Shown here: in pieces, positions 18,084 to 27,194 of the stretch
Layout: each line of letters opens with the position of its first letter
Numbering within the stretch: the stretch's first letter is position 1
From: Nevskia sp.
Lineage (GTDB): Bacteria > Pseudomonadota > Gammaproteobacteria > Nevskiales > Nevskiaceae
Reading direction: 5' to 3'
Assembly: GCF_023266035.1 (NCBI RefSeq)
Contig: NZ_JAHFRY010000037.1
Coordinates: 1 to 32,074 of the forward strand
DNA: 32,074 nucleotides
The notes under the pieces: generated by a model
Told to the model about the DNA's origin: nothing
What the model saw: only the letters and a program-made list of their open reading frames with translations
Databases searched by the model: none
Translations under genes and position numbers: made by a program

Positions 18084-19235
18084 TCAGAGAAACTCGCTGA
18101 TTAGTGTATTCAGATGCGCGCGGCCGAGGGCAGTCGGTCGAATGATCGTGTCTTCCCGCTCGATCAGTCCCTGTGCCTCCAGCTTCGCCAGTCTGGGCCC
18201 GATCTCCGACAGTGCAAGCCCGGTGCGCGCCTCGAACAGCGCCGGGCTGAAGCCTTCGTTCAGGCGCAGCGCGTTCATCGCGAACTCGAACGGCAGCTCC
18301 GGCGCGCCGACTTGCCGCTGTTCCTGCAGCGCCGATGCCCGTCCGGCAGCCGCCTGATAGGTCTTCGGCAGCTTGTGCCGCGCACGGCGCTCGATGCGAT
18401 CCGCGAACGTGCGCTTGCCGTGGGCGCCGGCACCGATGCCGAGGTAGTCGCCGAACTGCCAGTAGTTGCGATTGTGCCGGCTCTGCCGCCCGGGCTGCGC
18501 ATAGGCCGAGACCTCGTATTGCGCATAGCCCTGCTCGGCGAGCAGCGCTTGTCCGGCCAGCTGCATCGCCCAGGCCGAATCGTCGTCCGGAAGCGCGGGC
18601 GGCCGGGCGGCAAATTCGGTATTCGGCTCCAGGGTCAGCTGGTAATAGCTCAGATGTTCGGGGCCGAGCGCGATCGCCTCGCGCAGATCGGCCGCCGCTT
18701 CGGCCTCGCTCTGCTCAGGCAGCGCGAACATCAGATCGAGATTCAGATTGTCGAAGCCCGCTGCGCGGGCAATGCGCACGGCACTCACCGCATCGTCATG
18801 ACCGTGGATGCGGCCAAGCCGTTTGAGCATCGCGTCGTTCAGGCTCTGCACGCCGATCGACAGGCGATTGACCCCCGCTGTTCGGTAATCACGGAAATAG
18901 CCGGCGTCGACGGTACCCGGATTGGCTTCCAGGGTGATTTCGATGTCCGGCGCGAAGTGGAGCCGCTTGGCAAACGCTTCGAGCACCGCCGCGATCGCCC
19001 GCCCAGAAAACAGGCTCGGCGTACCGCCGCCCATGAAGATCGACTGGATCGGCCGTGATTCCGGCTGCTGCAGCTCGAATTCGAGATCGCGGATCAGCGC
19101 CGCGACGTAAGCGTCTTCCGGCAGCGCACCGCGCAGGCCGTGCGAGTTGAAATCGCAGTACGGACACTTGGCCACGCACCAGGGAAAGTGCAGGTATAGC
19201 GACAGCGGAATCGCTGCCGCATCGACGCCGGTCAC
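18084..19235 (-). CDS. hemW: Radical SAM heme chaperone HemW
   Basis: HemW is a radical SAM family protein that binds heme and hands it to apo-proteins; it was long misannotated as a coproporphyrinogen oxidase. The cluster motif is [16 protein letters not shown] (CxxxCxxC followed by DF), the HemW form that lacks the extra cysteine of Hem[12 protein letters not shown] and [15 protein letters not shown] follow, and a HemN_C-type domain closes the protein at 383 residues. The start is a GTG whose GTGA overlaps the rdgB stop, so it is coupled to rdgB. The rdgB-hemW neighbourhood is widespread in gammaproteobacteria. Confidence 0.97.
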   Translation of the reverse strand: MTGVDAAAIPLSLYLHFPWCVAKCPYCDFNSHGLRGALPEDAYVAALIRDLEFELQQPESRPIQSIFMGGGTPSLFSGRAIAAVLEAFAKRLHFAPDIEITLEANPGTVDAGYFRDYRTAGVNRLSIGVQSLNDAMLKRLGRIHGHDDAVSAVRIARAAGFDNLNLDLMFALPEQSEAEAAADLREAIALGPEHLSYYQLTLEPNTEFAARPPALPDDDSAWAMQLAGQALLAEQGYAQYEVSAYAQPGRQSRHNRNYWQFGDYLGIGAGAHGKRTFADRIERRARHKLPKTYQAAAGRASALQEQRQVGAPELPFEFAMNALRLNEGFSPALFEARTGLALSEIGPRLAKLEAQGLIEREDTIIRPTALGRAHLNTLISEFL

Positions 19236-19822
19236 GGCCGCAGTTGCGCCAGCAGCGCCGCAAATGCCCGGGCGCGATGGCTACGGGTGTTCTTGTCGGC
19301 CGCGCACAGTTCGGCGGCGGACTGGCCGGATTCGAGATCGAGAAACAGCGGGTCGTAGCCGAAGCCGTTGGCACCGCGCGGCTCGCGCAGTATGCGGCCC
19401 GGCCAGGCGCCGAAAGCGATCAGCGGCACCGGATCGTCGGCATGGCGCAGCAGCGCCAGCACCGAGACGAAGCGGGCGTCGCGCTGCTCGTCAGGCGTTT
19501 CGGCCAAGGCGGCGAGCAACTTGGCGTTGTTGGCGGCATCGTCGCCCTGGGTTCCCGCGTAGCGCGCCGAATAGACGCCAGGTGCGCCACCGAGCGCGCC
19601 GACTTCGAGACCGGAGTCGTCGGCAATCGCCGGCAGACCGGACACCTGCGCCGCATGCCGTGCCTTGATCAGCGCGTTCTCGACGAAGGTCGGCGCGGTT
19701 TCTTCCGGCTCGACATCGCTGAACTCGGAGACCAGCTTCAGCTGGTAACCGAGCGGCGCGAGCAGGCTTTCCAGCTCGATCAGCTTCTTGCGGTTGCGGC
19801 TGGCAAGGACGAGCGCGCCCAT
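19232..19822 (-). CDS. rdgB: XTP/dITP diphosphatase (Ham1/RdgB)
   Basis: This house-cleaning enzyme removes non-canonical purine nucleoside triphosphates such as dITP and XTP. The 196-residue protein begins [19 protein letters not shown]. It contains [36 protein letters not shown] and a final TRSHRARA motif, all diagnostic. I choose the ATG at 19822, 16 bp after the rph stop, because the longer frame to 19915 runs inside rph and adds unconserved sequence. It is coupled to hemW by overlap. Its position behind rph is standard. Confidence 0.97.
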   Translation of the reverse strand: MGALVLASRNRKKLIELESLLAPLGYQLKLVSEFSDVEPEETAPTFVENALIKARHAAQVSGLPAIADDSGLEVGALGGAPGVYSARYAGTQGDDAANNAKLLAALAETPDEQRDARFVSVLALLRHADDPVPLIAFGAWPGRILREPRGANGFGYDPLFLDLESGQSAAELCAADKNTRSHRARAFAALLAQLRP

Positions 19823-19838
19823 CGGGATCAGGCGGGGA

Positions 19839-20555
19839 TCAGCGGCTGGCCAGCGCAGCCTGCTGGATCGCACACAGCTCGGCGATGCCCTTCTGGGCGA
19901 GGCCGAGCAGGGCATCGAGTTCGCTGCGCTGGAAGGCGTGGCCTTCGGCGGTGCCCTGCACTTCGATGAAGCCGCCGGCGGCGTTCATGACCACGTTCAT
20001 GTCGGTCTCGCAGTTCGAGTCCTCGGGGTAATCGAGGTCGAGCACCGGCGTGCCGTTGTAGATGCCGACCGATACCGCGGCGACCTGGCCGTGCAGCGGG
20101 TCGCGCTTGATCTTGCCGATCTTGCGCAGATGGGCGATCGCATCGGCGAGCGCGACGTAGGCGCCGGTGATGGCCGCGGTGCGGGTGCCGCCATCGGCCT
20201 GCAGCACGTCGCAGTCGATGGTGATGGTCAGGCCGGCCATGGCGTCGAGATCGAGCACCGAACGCAGGGACCGGCCGATCAGGCGCTGGATCTCCTGGGT
20301 GCGGCCGCTCTGCTTGCCCTGGGCCGCTTCGCGCTTGGAGCGCGTGTGCGTGGAGCGCGGCAGCATGCCGTATTCGGCGGTCAGCCAGCCGCCGTCCTTC
20401 TTCCACGAGGGGCCCCGTTCCTCGACGCTCGCCGTGCACAACACCTGGGTATCGCCGAACGCGACCAGCACCGAACCTTCGGCATGGCGCGTGAACTGAC
20501 GCTGGATCGTGACGGGACGAAGCTGGTCAGGCGCGCGGTTTGAGGGACGGGTCAC
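19839..20555 (-). CDS. rph: Ribonuclease PH
   Basis: RNase PH trims the 3' ends of tRNA precursors phosphorolytically. The 238-residue length is normal. [16 protein letters not shown] opens the protein, and [49 protein letters not shown] (phosphate site) and [17 protein letters not shown] follow. The start is a GTG at 20555 with little ribosome site; family alignment supports it. The start lies 29 bp inside the 3' end of msrQ, an overlap of two same-strand genes in different frames. Confidence 0.97.
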   Translation of the reverse strand: MTRPSNRAPDQLRPVTIQRQFTRHAEGSVLVAFGDTQVLCTASVEERGPSWKKDGGWLTAEYGMLPRSTHTRSKREAAQGKQSGRTQEIQRLIGRSLRSVLDLDAMAGLTITIDCDVLQADGGTRTAAITGAYVALADAIAHLRKIGKIKRDPLHGQVAAVSVGIYNGTPVLDLDYPEDSNCETDMNVVMNAAGGFIEVQGTAEGHAFQRSELDALLGLAQKGIAELCAIQQAALASR

Positions 20556-21213
20556 GGGGGTCTGCGGCAGGGGAGCGGGCGCGGAGTATACCGCCGCCCA
20601 TCCGAGGCCAAGCCCGGGCCCAGGGCAGCCGCCAGGCGAGCAGCACGGTGAGGATGGCGGCGTACAGCAACGGTTCCGACAGGTCTTTCTTGACCAGCCA
20701 GACGTAGTGCAGCACGCCGAGGACCGCCGCCGGATAGACCAGTCGATGGATCATTTTCCAGCGCCGCTTCAGGCGCCGCTGCCAGCCATCGGTCGAGGTG
20801 ATCGCCAGCGGCAGCAGGAACAGCCAGGCGGTGAAACCGACGGTGATGTACAGGCGCTTGACCAGGTCCTCGCCGAGCTTCGCCACGGCCTGGGCCGGCG
20901 CCAGGATGTTGAGATCGAAAACGATGTAGACGGCAAAATGCAGGCAGATGTAGGCGAACGCCCACAAGCCGACGGTGCGCCGCAGCTTCAGCGGCCAGAC
21001 CCAGCCGGTGAGGCTGCGCAGCGGCGTCATCGCCAGACTCAGGAGCAGGAAGCGCAGCGACCAGTCGCCGAGCGCGTGCTCGAGGAACTCGATCGGATTG
21101 GCGCCGAGGCGGCCATTCAGCAGCCGCTCGACGAGCATTGCCAGCGGCGCCAGCGCCAGCAGCCAGATCAGCGCGCGCGCCAGCCGCAGCCGGGCCACCG
21201 GACCGATGGTCAT
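20527..21213 (-). CDS. msrQ: Heme-binding membrane subunit MsrQ of the periplasmic Met-sulfoxide reductase
   Basis: MsrQ is a b-type heme membrane protein that passes electrons from the quinone pool to MsrP. The 228-residue protein has about six membrane helices. Candidate heme-ligand histidines lie in [13 protein letters not shown] and in [20 protein letters not shown]. The ATG at 21213 overlaps the msrP stop (TGATG), so msrP and msrQ are coupled. A long 5' extension in the same frame, reaching 21474, is msrP sequence read in the wrong frame. The final residues are basic and Pro rich, and the gene runs 29 bp into rph. Confidence 0.96.
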   Translation of the reverse strand: MTIGPVARLRLARALIWLLALAPLAMLVERLLNGRLGANPIEFLEHALGDWSLRFLLLSLAMTPLRSLTGWVWPLKLRRTVGLWAFAYICLHFAVYIVFDLNILAPAQAVAKLGEDLVKRLYITVGFTAWLFLLPLAITSTDGWQRRLKRRWKMIHRLVYPAAVLGVLHYVWLVKKDLSEPLLYAAILTVLLAWRLPWARAWPRMGGGILRARSPAADPRDPSLKPRA

Positions 21214-22202
21214 CAGTAGTTCTTGCGCAGGTCCATGCCGGCGTACAGCGAGGCCACTTCCGGATAGCCGTTGAACGGCAGGGTCGGACGCCGGAACAGT
21301 TCGCCGAGGCGGCGCTCGCTGGCCTGGCTCCAGCGCGGATGATCGACCGTCGGATTGACGTTGGCGTAGAAGCCGTACTCGCTGGCGCCGATCTGGTTCC
21401 AGGTGGTTTCCGGCTGGGTTTCGGTGAAGCGGATCCTGACGATCGACTTGACGCCCTTGAAACCGTACTTCCACGGCGTGATCAGGCGCAGCGGCGCGCC
21501 GTTCTGGTTCGGCAGCACCCGGCCGTAGAGGCCGACGACCATGAACGCCAGCGGGTGCATCGCTTCATCGATGCGCAGGGCTTCGCGGTACGGATACGGC
21601 AGCACGCCGCGCTTGATCATCGGCATCTGCACCGGATCGGCGAGCGTGAAGAACTGCACGTACTTGGCCTTGGCGTTCGGCTTGAAGCGTTTGATCAGAT
21701 CGGCCAGCGGAAAACCGATCCACGGCACGACCACGCTCCAGGCTTCGACACAGCGCATCCGGTAGATACGCTCTTCAAGCTGCTGCGGCTTGATCAGATC
21801 GTCGATGCCGAGCACGCCGGGCGCATCGCATTCACCTTCGACGGTCACCGTCCACGGCCGGGTTTTCAGGGTGCCGGCAGTGCTCGCCGGATCGGACTTG
21901 CCGGTGCCGAACTCGTAGTAGTTGTTGTACTGGGTGATGTCGTCGTAGCTGCAGACCTTTTCGCCGCCGGCCATCTCGGTCTTCTTGGCGACTTCCAGCG
22001 TCGCCAGCCCGGACTTCGCCGCGCCATCGACGGCGGCGGGCTCGGCCTTCGGTGCCTCCTTGGCGTCGCTGCACGCGGACAGCGCCAGCCCGGCGGTCGC
22101 CAGGCCCATCCTGGCGAGGAAATGGCGGCGATCCTGGAACACCGGCTCGGGCGTGATCTCGCTGGACGCGATCGGAAACTCGGGGGCTACGCGAATCAGC
22201 AT
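21213..22202 (-). CDS. msrP: Protein-methionine-sulfoxide reductase catalytic subunit MsrP
   Basis: MsrP is a periplasmic molybdenum-cofactor enzyme that repairs oxidised methionine in envelope proteins. The 329-residue protein starts with a twin-arginine signal, [21 protein letters not shown]. The molybdenum ligand is Cys151 in [17 protein letters not shown], and [17 protein letters not shown] and [11 protein letters not shown] are family hallmarks. Unusually, the Tat signal ends in LSAC-S, which reads as a lipobox, so the protein may be lipid-anchored rather than soluble. A low-complexity Ala/Lys/Glu linker follows. It is divergent from sufE and coupled to msrQ. Confidence 0.97.
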   Translation of the reverse strand: MLIRVAPEFPIASSEITPEPVFQDRRHFLARMGLATAGLALSACSDAKEAPKAEPAAVDGAAKSGLATLEVAKKTEMAGGEKVCSYDDITQYNNYYEFGTGKSDPASTAGTLKTRPWTVTVEGECDAPGVLGIDDLIKPQQLEERIYRMRCVEAWSVVVPWIGFPLADLIKRFKPNAKAKYVQFFTLADPVQMPMIKRGVLPYPYREALRIDEAMHPLAFMVVGLYGRVLPNQNGAPLRLITPWKYGFKGVKSIVRIRFTETQPETTWNQIGASEYGFYANVNPTVDHPRWSQASERRLGELFRRPTLPFNGYPEVASLYAGMDLRKNY

Positions 22203-22269
22203 GGCGGTGGCTCAGGTCAGGCAGTGATGACGGTCTGACCGCAGCTTAACCAGCCGGTTTCGCCGTAAC

Positions 22270-22731
22270 ATGGTTCAAGTACGCGAAGACATGAAAGACG
22301 GACGCTTGAACACGCAAGACAACGAAGCGCTGCAGGAACTGGTCGATACCTTCGACCTGCTCGGCGATTGGGAGGAGCGCTATCGCTACCTGATCGAACT
22401 CGGACGCAAGCTGCCGGCCATGCCGGACGCCGAGCACAGCGAGATCAACAAGGTGCGCGGTTGCATGAGCCAGGTCTGGCTGGCCGGCGAAGTCGGCGAT
22501 GACTCCCGCCTGCATCTGCGCGGCGATTCCGACGCCCACATCGTCAAGGGCCTGATCGCGCTGATCCTGGCGCTGACCGATGGCCGCACCGCGCAACAGG
22601 TGCTCGATACCGACATCAAGGCCGCGTTCGCGCAGCTGGGCCTGGAAAGCCATCTGTCGATGAACCGCCGCAACGGCTTCTACGCGATGGTCGAACGGAT
22701 CAAGGCGATGGCCGCTGTCGCCGCGAACTGA
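22270..22731 (+). CDS. sufE: SufE-family sulfur acceptor
   Basis: SufE proteins accept persulfide sulfur from a cysteine desulfurase for Fe-S cluster assembly. The 153-residue protein carries the active-site cysteine in KVRGCMSQVWL (Cys65). WEERYRYLIELGRKLP and the C-terminal NRRNGFYAMVERI are conserved. The first ATG at 22270 is taken. A second at 22291 would remove seven residues and cannot be excluded, as neither has a strong ribosome site. No sufBCDS or csdA lies nearby, so whether it partners SufS or CsdA is open. Confidence 0.93.
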   Translation: MVQVREDMKDGRLNTQDNEALQELVDTFDLLGDWEERYRYLIELGRKLPAMPDAEHSEINKVRGCMSQVWLAGEVGDDSRLHLRGDSDAHIVKGLIALILALTDGRTAQQVLDTDIKAAFAQLGLESHLSMNRRNGFYAMVERIKAMAAVAAN

Positions 22732-22802
22732 GCGAAATCACCGGCGACACAAGGCACTCACAGATCGGCGGGTAGAATCGAGGCGTCTACCGGAGTAACC
22801 CC

Positions 22803-23756
22803 ATGTCGATCTTTGCGCTGGCGCTGCTCGCATTCGCCCTTGTCACGCTGTTCAAGGCCGTGGTCACGGTGCCGCAGGGCACGGAATACACCATCGAACG
22901 CTTCGGCAAGTACCGCGCGACGTTCACGCCCGGCCTGCAGTGGCTGGTGCCCTTCGTCGATCGCATCGGCCGCAAGCTGTCGATGATGGAGCAGGTGCTC
23001 GACGTGCCGTCGCAGGAAGTGATCACCAAGGACAATGCGATGGTCGGCGTTGATGGTGTCGTCTTCTACCAGGTGCTCGACGCCGCCCGCGCCGCCTACG
23101 AAGTGCAGAACCTGCAGTACGCGATCCTCAATCTGACCCAGACCAATCTGCGCACGGTGATGGGCTCGATGGATCTCGACGAGCTGCTTTCGCAGCGCGA
23201 TCACATCAACACCCGCCTGCTGGCAGTGGTTGATCAGGCGACCTCGCCCTGGGGCATCAAGGTCACTCGCATCGAGATCAAGGACATCCGGCCGCCGATG
23301 GATCTGGTCGAAAGCATGGGCCGGCAGATGAAGGCCGAGCGCGACAAGCGCGCCTCGATCCTCGAAGCCGAAGGCATGAAGCAGAGCGCCATCCTCAAGG
23401 CCCAGGGCGCGCAGCAGGCGCAGATCCTGTCCGCCGAAGGCATGAAGCAGCAGGCGATTCTCGATGCCGAAGGCCGCAAGGAAGCCGCGTTCCGCGATGC
23501 CGAAGCCCGCGAGCGCCAGGCCGAAGCCGAGGCCAATGCAACGGCGCGGGTCTCCGCCGCCATCGCCCAGGGCGACGTGCAGGCGATCAATTACTTCGTC
23601 GCCACCAAATACATCGAAGCCTTGAAGGACATCGCCACCAGCCCGAACCAGAAGCTGGTGTTCATGCCGCTGGAAGCGGCCAGCGTGATCGGCGCGATCG
23701 GCGGCATTGCCGATCTCGCGAAAGCGGCGTCCGCGCAGGCCACAACGAAGTACTGA
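22803..23756 (+). CDS. qmcA: Stomatin/prohibitin-family (SPFH) membrane protein, QmcA-like
   Basis: SPFH proteins form large membrane-anchored cages linked to membrane microdomains and protease control. The 317-residue protein has one N-terminal membrane segment (about 3-22) and then the SPFH domain (VPQGTEYTIERFGKY, EVITKDNAMVGVDGVVFYQV). A long coiled coil follows with repeated EAEGMKQ/AILKAQG units (about 180-245). The C-terminal segment GAIGGIADLAKAA resembles the tail of QmcA/paraslipin. CCGGAG lies before the ATG. It heads a run with nfeD, as in qmcA-ybbJ of E. coli. Confidence 0.95.
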   Translation: MSIFALALLAFALVTLFKAVVTVPQGTEYTIERFGKYRATFTPGLQWLVPFVDRIGRKLSMMEQVLDVPSQEVITKDNAMVGVDGVVFYQVLDAARAAYEVQNLQYAILNLTQTNLRTVMGSMDLDELLSQRDHINTRLLAVVDQATSPWGIKVTRIEIKDIRPPMDLVESMGRQMKAERDKRASILEAEGMKQSAILKAQGAQQAQILSAEGMKQQAILDAEGRKEAAFRDAEARERQAEAEANATARVSAAIAQGDVQAINYFVATKYIEALKDIATSPNQKLVFMPLEAASVIGAIGGIADLAKAASAQATTKY

Positions 23757-23781
23757 GTCGCCGCGAACGGGAGCAAGACTC

Positions 23782-24252
23782 ATGGACGCAATCATCACCG
23801 ACGGCTTCGTGTTCTGGCACTGGTGGGTGCTCGGCTTCCTGCTGCTGGTCGCCGAAATCCTGACGCCGGGCACCTTCTTCATGTGGATCGGCTTCGCCGC
23901 TTTCGTCACCGGCCTGGCCGCATGGCTGATCCCGGGCCTGAGCTGGGCCGGCGAGATCGTGATGTTCGCGGTGCTGTCGCTGGCGGCGGTGGTGCTGTGG
24001 CTGAAGTACCGGCCGCTGACCCGCAATGATGCCGAAGACAACGGCCTGAACCAGCGCGGCCGGCACACCATAGGCCGAGAGCTGACCTTGGTTTCCGACA
24101 TCGAGAACGGCATCGGCCAGGCGCGGCTTGATGATTCCGTCTGGCGCGTATCCGGCCCGGCACTGAAGGCCGGCAGCCTGGTCAAAGTGATCGGCGCCGA
24201 TGGCGCGACCCTGAAAGTTGAAGCACTGAACGTGGAGCCTCGTCATTCCTGA
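23782..24252 (+). CDS. NfeD-family membrane protein
   Basis: Short NfeD proteins pair with SPFH proteins. The 156-residue product has three or four membrane helices (about 10-75), with WWVLGFLLLVAEILTPGTFFMWIG a typical opening, and a C-terminal OB-fold region with SLVKVIGADGATLKVEAL. GGGAG precedes the ATG at 23782. An in-frame extension to 23707 is the qmcA 3' end. The gap to qmcA is 25 bp. The last codons overlap the proposed start of the next gene by 8 bp. Confidence 0.94.
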   Translation: MDAIITDGFVFWHWWVLGFLLLVAEILTPGTFFMWIGFAAFVTGLAAWLIPGLSWAGEIVMFAVLSLAAVVLWLKYRPLTRNDAEDNGLNQRGRHTIGRELTLVSDIENGIGQARLDDSVWRVSGPALKAGSLVKVIGADGATLKVEALNVEPRHS

Positions 24253-25015
24253 ACTACAGCCTCACTCGCCGGAGCCGGATGCCGACGCCGATATCGCGCC
24301 GGCCGGCGAACAACGCGCCATCGCCGCAATCCGCGAAGCGACCCACAACCTCTACAGCTTCGGCGAAGAACTGGTCCACAGCCTGACCCACGGCCTCGGC
24401 GCGCTGCTGGCGATCGTCGGCCTGTGCGTGCTGGTCGCCCGCTCCGTGCTCTACGGCGGCACCCGGGAGCTGGTGGCCAGCAGCATCTTCGGCGGCGCGC
24501 TGATCCTGATGTACGCAGCCTCGACCTTGTTCCACAGCATTCCGATGCCGCGGCCCAAGCACATCTTCCGGGTGCTCGATCACTGCCTGATCTATGTGCT
24601 GATCGCCGGCACCTACACGCCGTACACCCTGCTCGCGCTGCGCGACAGCCCCTGGGGCATCGGCCTGTTCATCTTCGTCTGGGCCCTGGCCGCCGTCGGC
24701 ATCGTCTTCAAGATCTTCACCACCGGCCGCTTCGAATGGCTGTCGCTGGCGGTGTATCTGCTGATGGGCTGGTGCGGCGTGGTCGCCGGCAAATCGATGA
24801 TCGCGGCGATTCCCAATGGTGGCCTGTGGCTGCTGCTGGCCGGTGGCCTGTCATACAGCTTCGGGACCATCTTCTATGCCTCGACCCGCCTGCGTTACCA
24901 CCACGCGATCTGGCATCTGTTCGTGCTCGCCGGCAGCATTTTTCATTACTTCAGTGTGCTGTTCTATGTCCTTCCGGGACCCGGCAATCTCCTGGGCAAT
25001 CCGGTGACGCCATGA
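24245..25015 (+). CDS. Hemolysin III / TrhA-family membrane protein with probable AUU start
   Basis: This family of seven-helix membrane proteins is related to PAQR receptors; the true role in bacteria is uncertain, with membrane-lipid homeostasis proposed. The conserved first-helix region EELVHSLTHGLGALLAIVG, then ASTLFHSIP, LDHCLIYVLIAGTYTPYTL and the C-terminal YHHAIWHLFVLAGSIFHYFSV, are all present. The frame is open from 24230, but between there and the GTG at 24428 it has no ATG, GTG or TTG. Starting at 24428 would delete the conserved glutamates and histidines of helix one. An ATT at 24245 has GGAG exactly 7 nt upstream and yields a 256-residue protein. The stop overlaps the ppk2 start as ATGA. 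Family is confident; the start is inferred. Confidence 0.85.
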   Translation: MPELQPHSPEPDADADIAPAGEQRAIAAIREATHNLYSFGEELVHSLTHGLGALLAIVGLCVLVARSVLYGGTRELVASSIFGGALILMYAASTLFHSIPMPRPKHIFRVLDHCLIYVLIAGTYTPYTLLALRDSPWGIGLFIFVWALAAVGIVFKIFTTGRFEWLSLAVYLLMGWCGVVAGKSMIAAIPNGGLWLLLAGGLSYSFGTIFYASTRLRYHHAIWHLFVLAGSIFHYFSVLFYVLPGPGNLLGNPVTP

Positions 25016-25899
25016 GCAAGAAACCGATCGTCGACGGCAGCCCTTATCGGGTCCCGGACGACGGCAGCTTTCGCGTCGACAAGGCGCGTACCGCGCCGCC
25101 GAAGCGTGCTGCGGACGACGACGTGCAGAAAGACCGGCTGCGCGACGAGATCGCCAAGCTCGACGATCTGCAGAAGATCCTCTTCGCCCACGATCATCAC
25201 TCGGTGCTGCTGGTGTTCCAGGCGATGGACGCCGCCGGCAAGGATTCGACGATTCGCGCCGTGCTGTCCGGCGTCAATCCGGCCGGCTGCCAGGTGCATG
25301 CCTTCAAGCGCCCGAGCCTGGAAGAACTGGACCACGACTTCCTCTGGCGCACCACTTGCCGCCTGCCCGAGCGCGGCCGCATCGGCGTGTTCAACCGCAG
25401 CTACTACGAAGAAGTGCTGGCGGTGAAGGTGCATCCGAAATTCCTCGACGCGCAGCGCCTGAGCATCGGCAAGCATCCGAAGAAATTCTGGAAGCAGCGC
25501 TACGCCTCGATCCGCGATCACGAGCGTCATCTGGCCCGCAACGGCACGGTGATCATCAAGTTCTGGCTCAACGTCTCGAAGGAAGAACAGCGCCAGCGTT
25601 TCCTCGCCCGCCTGACCGAGCCGGAGAAGAACTGGAAGTTCGAAGCCGCCGACGTTGCCGAGCGCGAGCACTGGGACGCCTACATGCAGGCCTACGAAGA
25701 CGCCCTCAACGAAACCTCACGCCCCTGGGCGCCGTGGTACGCGATTCCTGCGGACTCGAAGCCGTACATGCGCGCGACCGTCGCCGACGTCATCGTCCGC
25801 ACGCTGGAAAACCTGAACCTGCAGTACCCGGTTTCCAGCGCCGAGCAACTGGCGCAGTTCGCGGAACTGCGGATGCGGCTCGAAAACGAGTTCAACTAG
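25012..25899 (+). CDS. ppk2: Polyphosphate:nucleotide phosphotransferase, PPK2 family (class III-like)
   Basis: PPK2 enzymes phosphorylate nucleotides with inorganic polyphosphate, or run the reverse. The 295-residue protein has Walker A in FQAMDAAGKDSTIRAV (Gly76-Lys77-Asp78), LDHDFLWRT, the lid region LPERGRIGVFNRSYYEEVL with Walker B, and NWKFEAADVAEREHWDAYM. The sequence resembles the subgroup I know as class III (AMP and ADP substrates). This assignment is from motif memory and not tested. The ATG overlaps the stop of the hemolysin III gene, so it is translationally coupled to the membrane-protein run. Confidence 0.94.
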   Translation: MSKKPIVDGSPYRVPDDGSFRVDKARTAPPKRAADDDVQKDRLRDEIAKLDDLQKILFAHDHHSVLLVFQAMDAAGKDSTIRAVLSGVNPAGCQVHAFKRPSLEELDHDFLWRTTCRLPERGRIGVFNRSYYEEVLAVKVHPKFLDAQRLSIGKHPKKFWKQRYASIRDHERHLARNGTVIIKFWLNVSKEEQRQRFLARLTEPEKNWKFEAADVAEREHWDAYMQAYEDALNETSRPWAPWYAIPADSKPYMRATVADVIVRTLENLNLQYPVSSAEQLAQFAELRMRLENEFN

Positions 25900-25965
25900 G
25901 GTCGAGTTTGCAGATGAAATCAACATTCCACAGCAAGTTTTCGAGTATCTGAAGTCGCCGATGTC

Positions 25966-27102
25966 TCAAGCCGCATTGGGCGTGGGTGAAGTGGCCGGCG
26001 TGTCGGCGTTGGGCGGTGGTGGCGGCGATCCTTCGGGTTTCTCGCCTTTCATGATTTCGGCGCGCAGGTGTGGCAGGTACAGCGGGAATTCACGCGCGAT
26101 GAACGAGATCACGCCTTCACGCACGCGGCAGCGCAGATCGAAGTTGCGCCCCGAGTCGGAAGATGAAAGCAGCACGCGCAGCTGCATCTGCGATTCGCTG
26201 GTATCGGTGACCTGCACGATGCCCACGCGGCCGTCCCAGTCCTTGTCCTGCTCGCACAGTCGCGTCACCTCACCACGGATCGGATCCACCGGCAGGCGGT
26301 AGTCGGCCCAGATCATCACGGTGCCGAGAATGTCCGAACTCTGGCGCGTCCAGTTCTGGAATGGTTTCTCGATGAAGTACTGCAACGGCACGATCAGTCG
26401 GCGCTGATCCCAGATGGCCACCACCACGTAGGTGCCGGTCACTTCTTCCACTCTTCCCCATTCGCCTTCCAGCACGAGAACGTCGTCGATGCGGATCGGC
26501 TGGGTGAGTGCGAGTTGCAGACCGGCGAGCAGGTTGCCCAGCGCGGGCTTGGCCGCAAGGCCGATCGCAAGGCCGGCGATGCCTGCCGAGGCCAGCAGGC
26601 TGGTCCCCACCTGGCGCACGCTGGGGAAGGTCATCAGCGCAATCGATACGCCGAGGACCAGGATCACCACGTATAGCGTGCGCGTGAGTACTCGGGCCTG
26701 CGTGAGCCGCGTGCGTGCGACCAGGTTGTCCGCGGCGTTGGCGTAGGGGTTGAGCTGAACGATGGCTTCGCCCGCCACCGCCACGCAGCGCAACAGCAGC
26801 CAAGTCATCGCGCCAATCCACAGCACGCCGGTGGTATGGCGCAAGGGGCCGATCAAGGGCAATTCGTCCGCGGCGGCCTGCCACACCAGCCCGAGCGCGG
26901 TGAGTGCCGCCAGGGTCGTCACTGGCGGATTCGTGCGCCGGACGATCAGGCCCAGGATCGTGAGATGACTGGTGGCGCGTGTTGCCGCCGCGCGCAGAAG
27001 GCGCATGGCCAGCAGCACCAACAGCAGGATTCCCGCGGCGGCGGCGCCGGTCAGAGCCCACGGCGGCGCCTCGTTACGCAGATATTCAAGGAAGGCTTGC
27101 AC
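25966..27102 (-). CDS. MscS-type mechanosensitive channel
   Basis: Channels of this family open under membrane tension and release solutes on osmotic downshock. The 378-residue protein has about five membrane helices. The pore helix ASAGIAGLAIGLAAKPALGN follows the Gly/Ala pattern of MscS TM3, and QPIRIDDVLVLEGEWGRVEEV begins the beta domain. The C-terminus ends in a Pro-rich tail. The start is a GTG at 27102 with AAAGGA 8 nt upstream. It converges with ppk2 across 66 bp. Length exceeds E. coli MscS (286) because of extra N-terminal helices, as in YnaI-like channels. Confidence 0.93.
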   Translation of the reverse strand: MQAFLEYLRNEAPPWALTGAAAAGILLLVLLAMRLLRAAATRATSHLTILGLIVRRTNPPVTTLAALTALGLVWQAAADELPLIGPLRHTTGVLWIGAMTWLLLRCVAVAGEAIVQLNPYANAADNLVARTRLTQARVLTRTLYVVILVLGVSIALMTFPSVRQVGTSLLASAGIAGLAIGLAAKPALGNLLAGLQLALTQPIRIDDVLVLEGEWGRVEEVTGTYVVVAIWDQRRLIVPLQYFIEKPFQNWTRQSSDILGTVMIWADYRLPVDPIRGEVTRLCEQDKDWDGRVGIVQVTDTSESQMQLRVLLSSSDSGRNFDLRCRVREGVISFIAREFPLYLPHLRAEIMKGEKPEGSPPPPPNADTPATSPTPNAA

Positions 27103-27194
27103 GACGAGAATCCTTTCTCAGGCGAGTTGCGCTCACCTGCAAGCCTTGCAGAGAGCGTGCCTGGGACGATGGGTTCGCGGGAAGCAACGGCTCC

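Noticed and set aside
20527-21474. 315-codon version of msrQ
   Set aside because: The first 87 residues are msrP sequence out of frame. The ATG at 21213 gives the proper membrane protein.
23662-24246. Minus-strand frame opposite nfeD
   Set aside because: It is a shadow with no motif. The plus-strand gene has membrane helices, a ribosome site and the expected neighbour.
24424-25899. 491-codon frame suggesting a fusion ending in PPK2
   Set aside because: The first part reads hemolysin III DNA in the wrong frame. The true PPK2 begins at 25012, and the correct frame of hemolysin III shows the conserved helices.
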